Source of the DNA: CADCVW01 sp964251385
GTDB lineage: Bacteria; Pseudomonadota; Alphaproteobacteria; Sphingomonadales; Sphingomonadaceae
Reading direction: 5' to 3'
DNA length: 64,000 bases
NCBI GenBank assembly: GCA_964251385.1
Contig: CAXUJK010000004.1
Coordinates: 62,001 to 126,000, forward strand
A model generated the notes under the pieces. It did not search any database, was not told the origin of the DNA, and saw only the letters and a program-made list of their open reading frames with translations. Position numbers and translations under genes: made by a program. Of this stretch, positions 17,138-24,548 are shown piece by piece (the first letter of the stretch is position 1; each line of letters opens with the position of its first letter).

Positions 17138-18862
17138 GTGACGCTCTACGCCCGCTTCGCCGCGCATATCGATGACGTGCTGGACGCGCTGGTCGCGGAC
17201 GGTGCGTTGCCGGGTGGGATCGATCGGGCGGGCGTGACGGTCGAGCCGCCGCGCGATGCGGACCACGGCGATCTGGCGACGAACGCGGCGATGGTGCTGG
17301 CCAAGCGGGCGGGGACGAACCCGCGTGCGCTGGCCGGGCTGATCGTGCCGGGACTGGCCGCGCTGCCGGGGGTCGCGGGGGTGGAGATCGCGGGGCCAGG
17401 TTTCATCAACATGCGGCTGGAGGCCGGCCTGTGGCGCGACGAGCTGCGCGCGATCGTCGCGGGCGGCGCGGACTACGGCCGATCGGACATGGGCGCGGGG
17501 CGGCAGGTCAATGTCGAATATGTGTCGGCCAATCCGACGGGGCCGATGCACATGGGGCATTGCCGGGGCGCGGTGGTCGGCGATGCGCTCGCCGGATTGC
17601 TCGAGTTCGCTGGGTTTGCGGTCACGCGCGAATATTACGTTAACGACGCGGGCGGGCAGGTCGATACGCTCGCTCGGTCCGTGCACCTTCGTTATCGCGA
17701 AGCGCTGGGGCAGGATGTCGGCGCGATCCCGGAAGGATTGTATCCCGGCGACTATCTCGTTCCGGTCGGCAGGGCGCTCGCGGACGAGTTCGGCGACCGG
17801 TACGCCGGCGCGGCGGAGTCCGAATGGCTGCCGCTATTCCGTACCCGCGCGGTCGCGGCCATGCTGGAGCTGATCAAGAGCGACCTCGCATTGCTCGGCA
17901 TCCACCACGACCTGTTCGCGTCGGAAGCGGCCGTCCAGTCGACGGGTGCCGCCGATCGCGCACTTGCCACGCTGGCGGCGGCGGACCTCGTCTACCAAGG
18001 TACGCTCGAACCGCCCAAGGGCGAGGCACGGGACGATTGGGAGCCTGTCGAGCTTACCCTGTTCCGGTCGACGCGGTTCGGCGACGATCAGGACCGGCCG
18101 ATGAAGAAGTCGGACGGCAGCTGGACCTATTTCGGGAGCGACGTCGCCTATCACCTCCAAAAACTCGAACGGTCGGACGAGCTGATCGACATCTGGGGCG
18201 CGGACCATGCGGGAACGGTGAAGCGCATCCAGGCGGCGGTGCGGGCGCTGTCCGGCCGGCCCGCGCTCGACGTCAAGCTGGTGCAGATGGTCAAGCTGCT
18301 GCGCGGCGGCGAGCCCGTCAAGATGTCCAAGCGGTCGGGATCGTTCGTGACGCTGGCCGAGGTGGTCGAGGAGGTCGGATCGGACGCGGTGCGGTTCACG
18401 ATGCTGACCCGCAAGGCGGACGCGATGATGGAGTTCGACTTCGAACGCGTGGTCGAGGCGTCGCGCGACAATCCGGTGTTCTACGTCCAGTACGCGCATG
18501 CGCGCATCCGGTCGCTGCACCGCAAGGCGGCCGAGGCGGATCTGGACGGCGGCACGGCCGACCTGTCGCTGCTCGACGCGCGCGAGCTTGCTTTGGTCGC
18601 GGTCGCGGCGCAGTTTCCGCGGGTGATCGAGGCGGCGGCGGCGGCGCGCGAACCGCACCGGATCGCCTTTTACCTGGGTGATCTCGCGAGCGCGTTCCAC
18701 GGGCTATGGAATGCGGGCAACGACGATCCGGAGCGGCGCTTCTTGGCTGCCGATCGTCCCGAACTGACACGCGCGCGGCTCGAGCTTGCGGCCGCCGTGG
18801 GGCAGATCATTAACGCTGCGTTAGCTATGATCGGCGTAACGGCGGCTGAGGAGATGACATGA
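17138..18862 (+). CDS. argS: Arginyl-tRNA synthetase
   Basis: ArgS is a class I aminoacyl-tRNA synthetase charging tRNA-Arg. The 574-residue protein carries the HIGH-type motif NPTGPMHMGHCRG, the KMSKRSG loop, the N-terminal Add1 tRNA-binding domain, and a C-terminal anticodon-binding helical domain ending near residue 570. GTG 17138 is chosen because the N-terminal domain begins there (VTLYARFAAHIDDVL); the open frame upstream to 16937 lies in dgt. The 3' end overlaps the next gene by ATGA. Confidence 0.96.
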   Translation: MTLYARFAAHIDDVLDALVADGALPGGIDRAGVTVEPPRDADHGDLATNAAMVLAKRAGTNPRALAGLIVPGLAALPGVAGVEIAGPGFINMRLEAGLWRDELRAIVAGGADYGRSDMGAGRQVNVEYVSANPTGPMHMGHCRGAVVGDALAGLLEFAGFAVTREYYVNDAGGQVDTLARSVHLRYREALGQDVGAIPEGLYPGDYLVPVGRALADEFGDRYAGAAESEWLPLFRTRAVAAMLELIKSDLALLGIHHDLFASEAAVQSTGAADRALATLAAADLVYQGTLEPPKGEARDDWEPVELTLFRSTRFGDDQDRPMKKSDGSWTYFGSDVAYHLQKLERSDELIDIWGADHAGTVKRIQAAVRALSGRPALDVKLVQMVKLLRGGEPVKMSKRSGSFVTLAEVVEEVGSDAVRFTMLTRKADAMMEFDFERVVEASRDNPVFYVQYAHARIRSLHRKAAEADLDGGTADLSLLDARELALVAVAAQFPRVIEAAAAAREPHRIAFYLGDLASAFHGLWNAGNDDPERRFLAADRPELTRARLELAAAVGQIINAALAMIGVTAAEEMT

Positions 18863-19599
18863 TGGCGGATACGATGACAGCGGATGGCAATCTGAGCGAT
18901 GGCGAGCGCTTGCCTTGGCTGGAAGCGGTCGAGGATGAGGACGACAAGGGCGGACCGTCGGCGGCCAAGCTGATCGGTGCGCTGGCGATCGGGCTCGCGG
19001 CGATCGCGTTGGTCATCTTCGCATTGTTTTCGCTGGGCAACCGCGACGGCGGGTCGACGGGCGCACCCGAGACGATCGCGGCGGACGCGGGCGCGTACAA
19101 GACCAAGCCCGACGAGCCCGGCGGCATGAAGGTCGAAGGCGAGGGCGGCACCGCGTATGCCGCGAGCGAGGGTGCCGACCCGGACGGGAAGATCAACCTG
19201 GATGCGATCCCGGAGGCACCCGTCCCCGGCGGACGCGGCATCGCGCCCGCCGAACAGCTGAAGACGCGCCCCGAAGCGCCGCGCGCCGAGCCGGTTGTCG
19301 TGCCGACACCGCGCGTCGAGCCGACGCCCGCCCCGGCGGTCGAAACGCCCGTTGCCGCCGCGAGCGGCAACGCGGTGCAACTCGGCGCGTTCTCGTCAAA
19401 CGCGAGCGCGCAGGCGGCGTGGAAGTCGATGTCGGGGCGGTTCGCGTCGCTCAAGCCGCTGACCAATTCGGTCGTGACCGCGACCGTAGGCGGCAAGACG
19501 GTCTACCGCCTGCGCGCTAACGTCGCGTCGGCCGCGGAGGCGAACACGCTGTGCGGGAAGCTCAAGGTCGCGGGCGAAAGCTGCACGATCATCGGCTGA
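18859..19599 (+). CDS. SPOR domain membrane protein
   Basis: This 246-residue bitopic protein has an acidic cytoplasmic tail (about 1-33), one transmembrane helix at about 35-58 (IGALAIGLAAIALVIFALF), a Pro/Glu-rich periplasmic linker, and a C-terminal SPOR domain from about residue 172 (AVQLGAFSSNASAQAAW). SPOR domains recognise septal glycan lacking stem peptides. The argS-SPOR-nagZ order is common in alphaproteobacteria. Two adjacent ATGs (18859, 18862) could serve as the start; the first overlaps the argS stop. Confidence 0.9.
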   Translation: MMADTMTADGNLSDGERLPWLEAVEDEDDKGGPSAAKLIGALAIGLAAIALVIFALFSLGNRDGGSTGAPETIAADAGAYKTKPDEPGGMKVEGEGGTAYAASEGADPDGKINLDAIPEAPVPGGRGIAPAEQLKTRPEAPRAEPVVVPTPRVEPTPAPAVETPVAAASGNAVQLGAFSSNASAQAAWKSMSGRFASLKPLTNSVVTATVGGKTVYRLRANVASAAEANTLCGKLKVAGESCTIIG

Positions 19600-19603
19600 C
19601 CGC

Positions 19604-20611
19604 GTGCTTGCTTCGACCTTCGGCGTCACCGGGCTTGCGCTGAGCCCCGACGAGCGCGCCTTCTTTCGCGACGCCGATCCCGCCGGATACATATTGTTCG
19701 CGCGCAACGTCGACACCAAGGAGCAGTTGCGCGCGCTGACGGACGAGCTGCGCGCGATACACGGGCGGGAACGGCTTGCCATCCTGATTGATCAGGAAGG
19801 CGGGCGCGTGATGCGGTTGACGCCGCCCGTGTGGCCGGATTTTCCGGCCCCGGGAGCGCCGTTCGATCGTCTGTACGAGATCGCGCCCATGTCGGCAATC
19901 GAGGCGGCGCGGGCCAACGCCGAGGCGCTGGGCCTGATGCTGCGCGAGGTCGGGATCACCGTCAACTGCCTGCCCGTGCTGGACGTGCGGCAGCCGGGCG
20001 CGGCCAACATCATCGGCGATCGCGCGATGGGAGCCGAGCCGATGCGCGTCGCGGCGCTCGGCCGCGCGGTTCTCGATGGTCTCGCCGCGGGCGGCTGCGT
20101 CGGTGTGGTCAAGCACATGCCAGGGCACGGCCGCGCGCTCGTCGACAGCCACAAGGCCTTGCCCGTCGTCGACGCGGACGACGCGGCGCTGGCGATCGAC
20201 CTGCAGCCGTTCGCGGCATTATCGAACGCGCCGATGGGCATGACCGCGCACGTCGTCTACACGGCTTGGGACGCGGATCGACCCGCGACGCTGTCGCCGC
20301 ACGTCATCGAAACGATCATCCGCGGGCGCATCGGGTTCGACGGCCTGCTGTTCTCGGACGACATCGACATGAAGGCGCTTGCCGGAACGGCGGGGGAAAA
20401 GGCGGCGGCCTGCGTCGCGGCGGGGTGCGACGTCGCGCTCGAATGCTGGGCGCGGATGGACGAGATGGTCGACGTTGCGAACAGGGTCGGGCGCCTGAGC
20501 GAAGCGGGCGAGCGCAGGCTAGAGGCCGCGATGTCAACGCCGAAGATGCCCGATCCCGACCGCTTCGCCGCGCTGGTCGACACACGCGACCGGCTTCTGT
20601 CGCTCGGCTGA
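19604..20611 (+). CDS. nagZ: Beta-N-acetylhexosaminidase NagZ
   Basis: NagZ is a glycoside hydrolase family 3 enzyme that removes GlcNAc from anhydro-muropeptides in the cytoplasm during peptidoglycan recycling. Its products also influence beta-lactamase induction in bacteria that have AmpR. Diagnostic motifs are LIDQEGGRVMRL, KHMPGHGRALVDSHKALP (mobile loop with the catalytic Asp/His pair) and GLLFSDDIDMKAL. The length of 335 residues is normal. GTG 19604 lies 4 nt after the SPOR gene stop. Confidence 0.94.
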   Translation: MLASTFGVTGLALSPDERAFFRDADPAGYILFARNVDTKEQLRALTDELRAIHGRERLAILIDQEGGRVMRLTPPVWPDFPAPGAPFDRLYEIAPMSAIEAARANAEALGLMLREVGITVNCLPVLDVRQPGAANIIGDRAMGAEPMRVAALGRAVLDGLAAGGCVGVVKHMPGHGRALVDSHKALPVVDADDAALAIDLQPFAALSNAPMGMTAHVVYTAWDADRPATLSPHVIETIIRGRIGFDGLLFSDDIDMKALAGTAGEKAAACVAAGCDVALECWARMDEMVDVANRVGRLSEAGERRLEAAMSTPKMPDPDRFAALVDTRDRLLSLG

Positions 20612-20683
20612 CCAACTCGGCTGGCACAATGCCGAGCTTGGGCCTACATTGGCGGCCAGCGCTTTTCGGGACGGAGATTACAA

Positions 20684-20941
20684 ATGGGCGGGTTCAGCCT
20701 TTGGCATTGGCTCATCGTCGGCATCGTCATCCTGCTGCTGTTCGGCAAGGGACGTTTCTCGTCGATGATGGGGGACGTCGCGCAAGGATTGAAGAGCTTC
20801 AAGAAGGGCATGGAGGACGAGGACGAGAAGCCCGTCGCTCCGCGCGCCATTGCCCGCGACGCGGTGCCGCATGGCGGGACTGTCGTCGACGTATCGCCGC
20901 CCGTTGCCACGCCTGACGGCGACGAGGTCCGGCGGCCCTAA
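20684..20941 (+). CDS. tatA: Twin-arginine translocase subunit TatA
   Basis: TatA is the pore-forming subunit of the Sec-independent transporter for folded proteins. The 85-residue protein has an N-terminal transmembrane helix (LWHWLIVGIVILLLF), the conserved FGKGRFSSMMGDVAQGLKSF hinge and amphipathic helix, and an acidic tail. Its ATG follows a GGAG-type ribosome binding site. Six bases separate it from tatB, giving a standard tatABC operon. Confidence 0.95.
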   Translation: MGGFSLWHWLIVGIVILLLFGKGRFSSMMGDVAQGLKSFKKGMEDEDEKPVAPRAIARDAVPHGGTVVDVSPPVATPDGDEVRRP

Positions 20942-20947
20942 TTTCCC

Positions 20948-21304
20948 ATGTTCGGCGTCGATACCAGTGAGCTGATGATCGTGGCGGTGGTGGCGCTGCT
21001 CGTGATCGGCCCCAAGGACCTGCCGGTGCTGCTGCGCAAGGTCGGCGGCTGGGTGGCACGCGCGCGCGGCGTTGCGCGGCATTTTCGGTCCGGCCTCGAC
21101 ACGATGATCCGCGAGTCCGAACTGGACGACATGGAAAAGCGATGGCGCGAGGAAAACGAGCGCATCATGCGTGACCATCCGATGGCCTCCGCATACGTCG
21201 CGCCTGCGATGACCGACCCCAGCCTGATGCCGCCCCCAACTTCAGCGCCGGAATCTGAGGAGGACGTCGCGAACGACGATCCCGCGACCGGTCGAGCCGC
21301 GTGA
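20948..21304 (+). CDS. tatB: Twin-arginine translocase subunit TatB
   Basis: TatB, together with TatC, receives twin-arginine signal peptides. The 118-residue protein begins MFGVDTSELMIVAVVALLVI, followed by the TatB-type GPKDLPVLLRKVGGW, a long amphipathic helix, and a Pro-rich tail. It is longer than TatA and has the Glu in the first membrane helix typical of TatB. It overlaps tatC by GTGA. Confidence 0.94.
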   Translation: MFGVDTSELMIVAVVALLVIGPKDLPVLLRKVGGWVARARGVARHFRSGLDTMIRESELDDMEKRWREENERIMRDHPMASAYVAPAMTDPSLMPPPTSAPESEEDVANDDPATGRAA

Positions 21305-22083
21305 GCGAGGCGAGCCCGATCGATCCGGCCGACGGTGTCGACGCCAGTCGCGCGCCGTTGATGGAGCATCTGATCGAGCTGCGCCGCCGCATGCTGTGGT
21401 CGCTCGCCGCAGTCGCGGTCGGGTTCGGCGCATGCCTGTACTACGCCAAGCCGATTTTCGGTTTCCTCGTCCAACCGCTGTTGGCGGCGGGGCAGGGGAA
21501 GATCATCTACACCGACATCTTCGAGGCGTTCTTCGTCGAGGTGAAGGTCGCGTTCTTCGCGGCGATGATGCTCGCGTTTCCCGTAATCGCGACGCAGATG
21601 TGGCGCTTCGTCGCGCCCGGCCTGTACGCCAAGGAACAGCGCGCGTTCCTGCCGTTCCTGCTGGTCACGCCCGTGCTGTTCACGCTGGGCGCGGCGCTCG
21701 CCTACTACTTCGCGATGCCCGTCGCGCTTCAATTCCTGCTGAGTTACGAGGGCAATGTCGGCGGGATCGAGCAGGAAGCATTGCCCGCGGTCGGCAACTA
21801 CCTGTCTTTCGCGACCCGGTTCCTGTTCGGGTTCGGCGTCGCGTTCCTGCTGCCCGTGCTGCTCATGCTGCTCGAGCGCGCGGGGATCGTGTCGCGCGAT
21901 CAGCTCGTCGCCGGGCGCCGGTACGCGATCGTCGCGGCGTTCGCGGTGGCGGCGGTGCTGACGCCGCCCGATCCCGTGTCGATGCTGATCCTCGCGGTGC
22001 CTCTGATGCTGCTCTATGAAGGATCGCTGCTCGCCTTGTGGTTCTCGCAGCGGCGTGGACGCAAGAAGCAGGCTGCGGATTGA
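21301..22083 (+). CDS. tatC: Twin-arginine translocase subunit TatC
   Basis: TatC is the polytopic core receptor of the Tat system. The 260-residue protein has six predicted membrane segments and the family signatures PLMEHLIELRRRM at the N-terminus, ALPVIATQ-like FPVIATQMWRFVAPGLY, and a C-terminal segment with TPPDPVSMLILAVPL. GTG 21301 overlaps the tatB stop. Its stop overlaps the TTG start of the following phospholipase-like gene. Confidence 0.96.
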   Translation: MSEASPIDPADGVDASRAPLMEHLIELRRRMLWSLAAVAVGFGACLYYAKPIFGFLVQPLLAAGQGKIIYTDIFEAFFVEVKVAFFAAMMLAFPVIATQMWRFVAPGLYAKEQRAFLPFLLVTPVLFTLGAALAYYFAMPVALQFLLSYEGNVGGIEQEALPAVGNYLSFATRFLFGFGVAFLLPVLLMLLERAGIVSRDQLVAGRRYAIVAAFAVAAVLTPPDPVSMLILAVPLMLLYEGSLLALWFSQRRGRKKQAAD

Positions 22084-23792
22084 CCGAAGCGTCGGCCGAG
22101 CAGGCCGAGGTCGACGAACTGATCCCCTACGCGGAACGCGGTGGTTGCCGCGTGACGCCGCTGATCGAGGCGGCGGCGATGTTTCCCGCATTCGAGGAGC
22201 TCGTACTCGGCGCGCAGATGTCGGTGTGGCTCGCGTTTCGTGTCTTCGACCCCGCGACCAGGGCGCACTCGGAGGCGGCGAAAGCACTCGGGCTGGCGGA
22301 CTGGAGCGCGATCCTGGGCCACGTCATCAAGCGCGGGGTCGAGGTCCGCATTCTGCTGTCGGATTTCGAGCCGATCCTGGCCGACCATCTGCACGCGGGA
22401 TCGTGGCACAGTTTCCGCAGTCTTCGAAAGATGGCGGAGGAATTCGACGCGGCGGAGACCAAGCTGCTTCAGCTCGTCGTCGCGCAGCATGAAGGCGAGC
22501 TCGGCTGGGTGTGGCGGCAGATGCTGCGCCTCCCGTTGCGCAACAAGGTCCGCAAGCTCGTCGGCAAGCTCGTCGAGGCCGACGGCGAGCCGCGTCCAGG
22601 TCCGGGCGGGATGATCGATCGTCCGGGTCTGTGGCGGTACGTCGAATGGGATGGACAGCGCGCGCGCCGTTTCCGCGGTGCGCCGCCGCCGCGCACGTGG
22701 CCCGCGACCCACCATCAGAAGTTCGCGGTCGTCGACGGCGCAGTGACGATCGTCGGCGGGATCGATGTCGACGAGCGCCGCTGGGACGACAAACGCCATC
22801 GCCAGCGCGCCGATCAGACGTGGCACGACGTCAGCGTGCGCGTCGAAGGTCCGGCGTCGGGCGACGCCGCCGATCATTTCCGACGCCTGTGGAACCGCGA
22901 GCTGCCGCGGTATCGCGCCGTCGTCGGCGAATGGACGGACGGGGCGGCACGTCAGCTGACGCTCGACCCCCTGACCGACGTTCCGCCCGTTCCGTTGCCG
23001 CCCGCCGTTGAAGGCGGTACCGCGTCCGTCCAGGTGTTGCGGACGCTGTCACGCCGGTCGGCGTCGTGGATCGCGATGGGCCCCAAGCCCTTCGTGCGCG
23101 AACTGCGCGACGCGCACCGCACGCTGATCGCCGGCGCGCGACGCACCTTGTACATCGAAGCGCAGTTCTTCCGTTCCGAGGAAGCCGGAGACTGGGTCTT
23201 GGAGGCGCTCGAGCGAAGCCCGGAGCTGGAGGTCGTCATCCTCGTCGCCAACGCGCCCGAGGAGATCGCCTTCGAAGGCCAGGGCGACAATCCCGCGCAC
23301 AAGCACGGCGAGTATCTCCAGGGCAAGGTGCTGGGCCGCCTGCTCAAGCGCGGCGGAGATCGGCTGGGGCTGTTCACGCTCGTCAAGCAGCAGAGCGTCG
23401 CGGGATCGGAGGAGCAGTTCGTCGAGTCGCGCGGCACCGCCTACGGCGCGGGCGTCATCCACATCCATTCCAAGCTGCTGATCGCGGATGACGCGACGTG
23501 CCTCGTCAGCTCGGCCAACATCAACGGGCGCAGCTTCAACTGGGATACCGAACTCGGCTGCCTGTGGCGCGAACCTGGGCCGGCCATCGGCGCGTTCCGT
23601 CACAGATTATGGTCGCAATTGCTCGGCGAGGATCTGCCGGCCGAAACGAGCCTGGCCGACTGGCGGACGATTGCACAGGCCAACAGCATGGCGGAGCCGG
23701 AAGAGCGGCAGGGCTTCATCGTTCCTTATCAGCTCGGCCGTGCGCGTCGGTACGCGCACCCGTTCTGGTTCGTGCCGGACGATCTCGTGTGA
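22080..23792 (+). CDS. Phospholipase D-like protein with two HKD motifs
   Basis: This probable phosphatidyl-transferase or phospholipase D-family enzyme has 570 residues. Two HxK(x4)D catalytic motifs are present, HHQKFAVVDGAVTIVGGID in the middle and IHSKLLIADDATCLVSSANI near the C-terminus, as required for the two-lobed PLD fold. No signal peptide is visible. TTG 22080 in a TTGA overlap with tatC is the likely start; the frame is open back to 22038 within tatC. The substrate (phospholipid head group or other phosphodiester) cannot be told from sequence. It ends just before a terminator shared with the converging entericidin gene. Confidence 0.85.
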   Translation: MTEASAEQAEVDELIPYAERGGCRVTPLIEAAAMFPAFEELVLGAQMSVWLAFRVFDPATRAHSEAAKALGLADWSAILGHVIKRGVEVRILLSDFEPILADHLHAGSWHSFRSLRKMAEEFDAAETKLLQLVVAQHEGELGWVWRQMLRLPLRNKVRKLVGKLVEADGEPRPGPGGMIDRPGLWRYVEWDGQRARRFRGAPPPRTWPATHHQKFAVVDGAVTIVGGIDVDERRWDDKRHRQRADQTWHDVSVRVEGPASGDAADHFRRLWNRELPRYRAVVGEWTDGAARQLTLDPLTDVPPVPLPPAVEGGTASVQVLRTLSRRSASWIAMGPKPFVRELRDAHRTLIAGARRTLYIEAQFFRSEEAGDWVLEALERSPELEVVILVANAPEEIAFEGQGDNPAHKHGEYLQGKVLGRLLKRGGDRLGLFTLVKQQSVAGSEEQFVESRGTAYGAGVIHIHSKLLIADDATCLVSSANINGRSFNWDTELGCLWREPGPAIGAFRHRLWSQLLGEDLPAETSLADWRTIAQANSMAEPEERQGFIVPYQLGRARRYAHPFWFVPDDLV

Positions 23793-23807
23793 GCGGCTTC
23801 GGACGCG

Positions 23808-23838
23808 AAAAAGGCGCCACCCGCGAAGGTGACGCCCT
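23808..23838 (-). terminator. Rho-independent terminator for the entericidin-like gene
   Basis: The stem GGCGTCACC/GGTGGCGCC (one mismatch, 6-nt loop) is followed on the minus strand by a T-run (complement of the AAAAA at about 23808-23812). It lies between the convergent PLD gene and the small lipoprotein gene and may also slow plus-strand transcripts. Confidence 0.75.
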
Positions 23839-23862
23839 TATCGTGTCCGGTGCGGACGAAGC

Positions 23863-23991
23863 CTACTTGGCTGCGTCCTGCGCGGTTTCGCCGACCGATT
23901 CGACGTCCTTGCCGAGGCCGTCGACGGTGTTGCAGCCGGCGACCGCGAGGCTGCCTGCGAGGAGTACCAGAGTGACGATCTTGCGAACCAT
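23863..23991 (-). CDS. Entericidin-like small lipoprotein
   Basis: This 42-residue protein starts MVRKIVTLVLLAGSLAVAG followed by the lipobox Cys (residue 20, LAVAGC) and continues CNTVDGLGKDVESVGE to a helical Ala-rich end. This is the pattern of entericidin A/B, tiny membrane lipoproteins linked in E. coli to stationary-phase and osmotic control of survival. An AAGGGAGAT ribosome binding site lies 5-8 nt before the ATG. The gene sits just downstream of the candidate stress sRNA on the same strand and has its own terminator. Function in sphingomonads is inferred only from family resemblance. Confidence 0.85.
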   Translation of the reverse strand: MVRKIVTLVLLAGSLAVAGCNTVDGLGKDVESVGETAQDAAK

Positions 23992-24124
23992 GTGAAATCT
24001 CCCTTACGCTCAAGCCCGACCCCGCGAAGCAGATGCGCACGATCGAACGCAAACTCTATACGCCGGGTGCGCGCCACAGTTCCAGAGCCGTTACGATCGA
24101 GCGGCGCAAATGGAAGATCAGCAT

Positions 24125-24221
24125 TAGAAAGAGTTGAGCCCGGCGCGTCACCCGGGGGGAGGGGACGCATCCGGGCTCTTAGAGGGGACAGCGAGAGCGG
24201 GGGGGCATAATGTCGCTGTCC
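24125..24221 (-). ncRNA. Candidate GsrN-type general stress response sRNA
   Basis: Read on the minus strand, the predicted transcript starts at about 24221, directly after an EcfG-type promoter. It opens with a perfect 9-bp stem (GGACAGCGA/TCGCTGTCC, 24186-24221) whose 18-nt loop holds seven consecutive C residues. A second strong hairpin (24136-24178) has a GAGCCCGG...CCGGGCTC outer stem, a GCGTC/GACGC inner stem and the loop CCCTCCCCCC, and is followed by a weak pyrimidine tract. Caulobacter GsrN is a short, sigma-T-dependent sRNA encoded near the stress locus, with a C-rich loop in its 5' hairpin that binds mRNAs; the layout here matches it. The 3' end is approximate. No expression data are available. 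Confidence 0.6.
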
Positions 24222-24230
24222 GAATGGTTA

Positions 24231-24255
24231 AACCGCGCTCGCTCTATAGGGTTCC
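24231..24255 (-). promoter_or_regulatory. EcfG-type promoter of the candidate sRNA
   Basis: On the minus strand GGAAC (24255-24251) and GTT (24233-24231, in the context GTTTAACC) are separated by exactly 17 nt, matching the alphaproteobacterial general stress sigma factor consensus GGAAC-N16/17-GTT. The predicted start point, about 8-10 nt downstream, coincides with the first base of the 5' hairpin of the sRNA candidate. Confidence 0.65.
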
Positions 24256-24353
24256 GCCCGCCCGCGAAAATATTGCATGCGTCAGAACGCGGCCGTGCGA
24301 CGTAGGGTTTGATCGCTCGCTTGCCCGGGGAAGTCGCACCGGCAGAAAGGAAC

Positions 24354-24545
24354 ATGATGGCAAAACCACCCGAGGCACCACCGTCGTCCGACATCGAAGG
24401 CGTCAACCGCGATGCGCACAAGTCGCGCGCCTACGGCAAGCCCGCCGAGCCGGAACAGCAGGAATCGCTGAAGAAATCCGGCGAGGAGACGGTCGCGCGG
24501 CCCGACTACCACGACGTGCCCGGCGGCGAGGACAACGGCCAGTAA
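24354..24545 (+). CDS. Small hydrophilic protein of unknown function
   Basis: This 63-residue protein (starts MMAKPPEAPPSSDIEG) is rich in Glu, Pro, Lys and Asp, with no hydrophobic segment and probably little fixed structure. A clear AGAAAGGA ribosome binding site precedes the double ATG (24354, 24357). It lies between the sRNA candidate and the histidine kinase gene and ends 3 nt from the kinase stop (convergent). A poor EcfG-like sequence upstream (AGAAC, 18-nt spacer) is not convincing. I do not recognise the family; its position inside the stress island is the only functional hint. Confidence 0.65.
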   Translation: MMAKPPEAPPSSDIEGVNRDAHKSRAYGKPAEPEQQESLKKSGEETVARPDYHDVPGGEDNGQ

Positions 24546-24548
24546 AGC

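Noticed and set aside
24179..24215. Nine-codon micro-frame (MPPRSRCPL) within the sRNA candidate
   Set aside because: The ATG lies inside the C-rich loop with no ribosome binding site; the hairpin and promoter explain the region better.
24276..24310. EcfG promoter before the 63-aa gene (AGAAC, then GTTT)
   Set aside because: One mismatch in the -35 element together with an 18-nt spacer, outside the accepted 16-17 nt.
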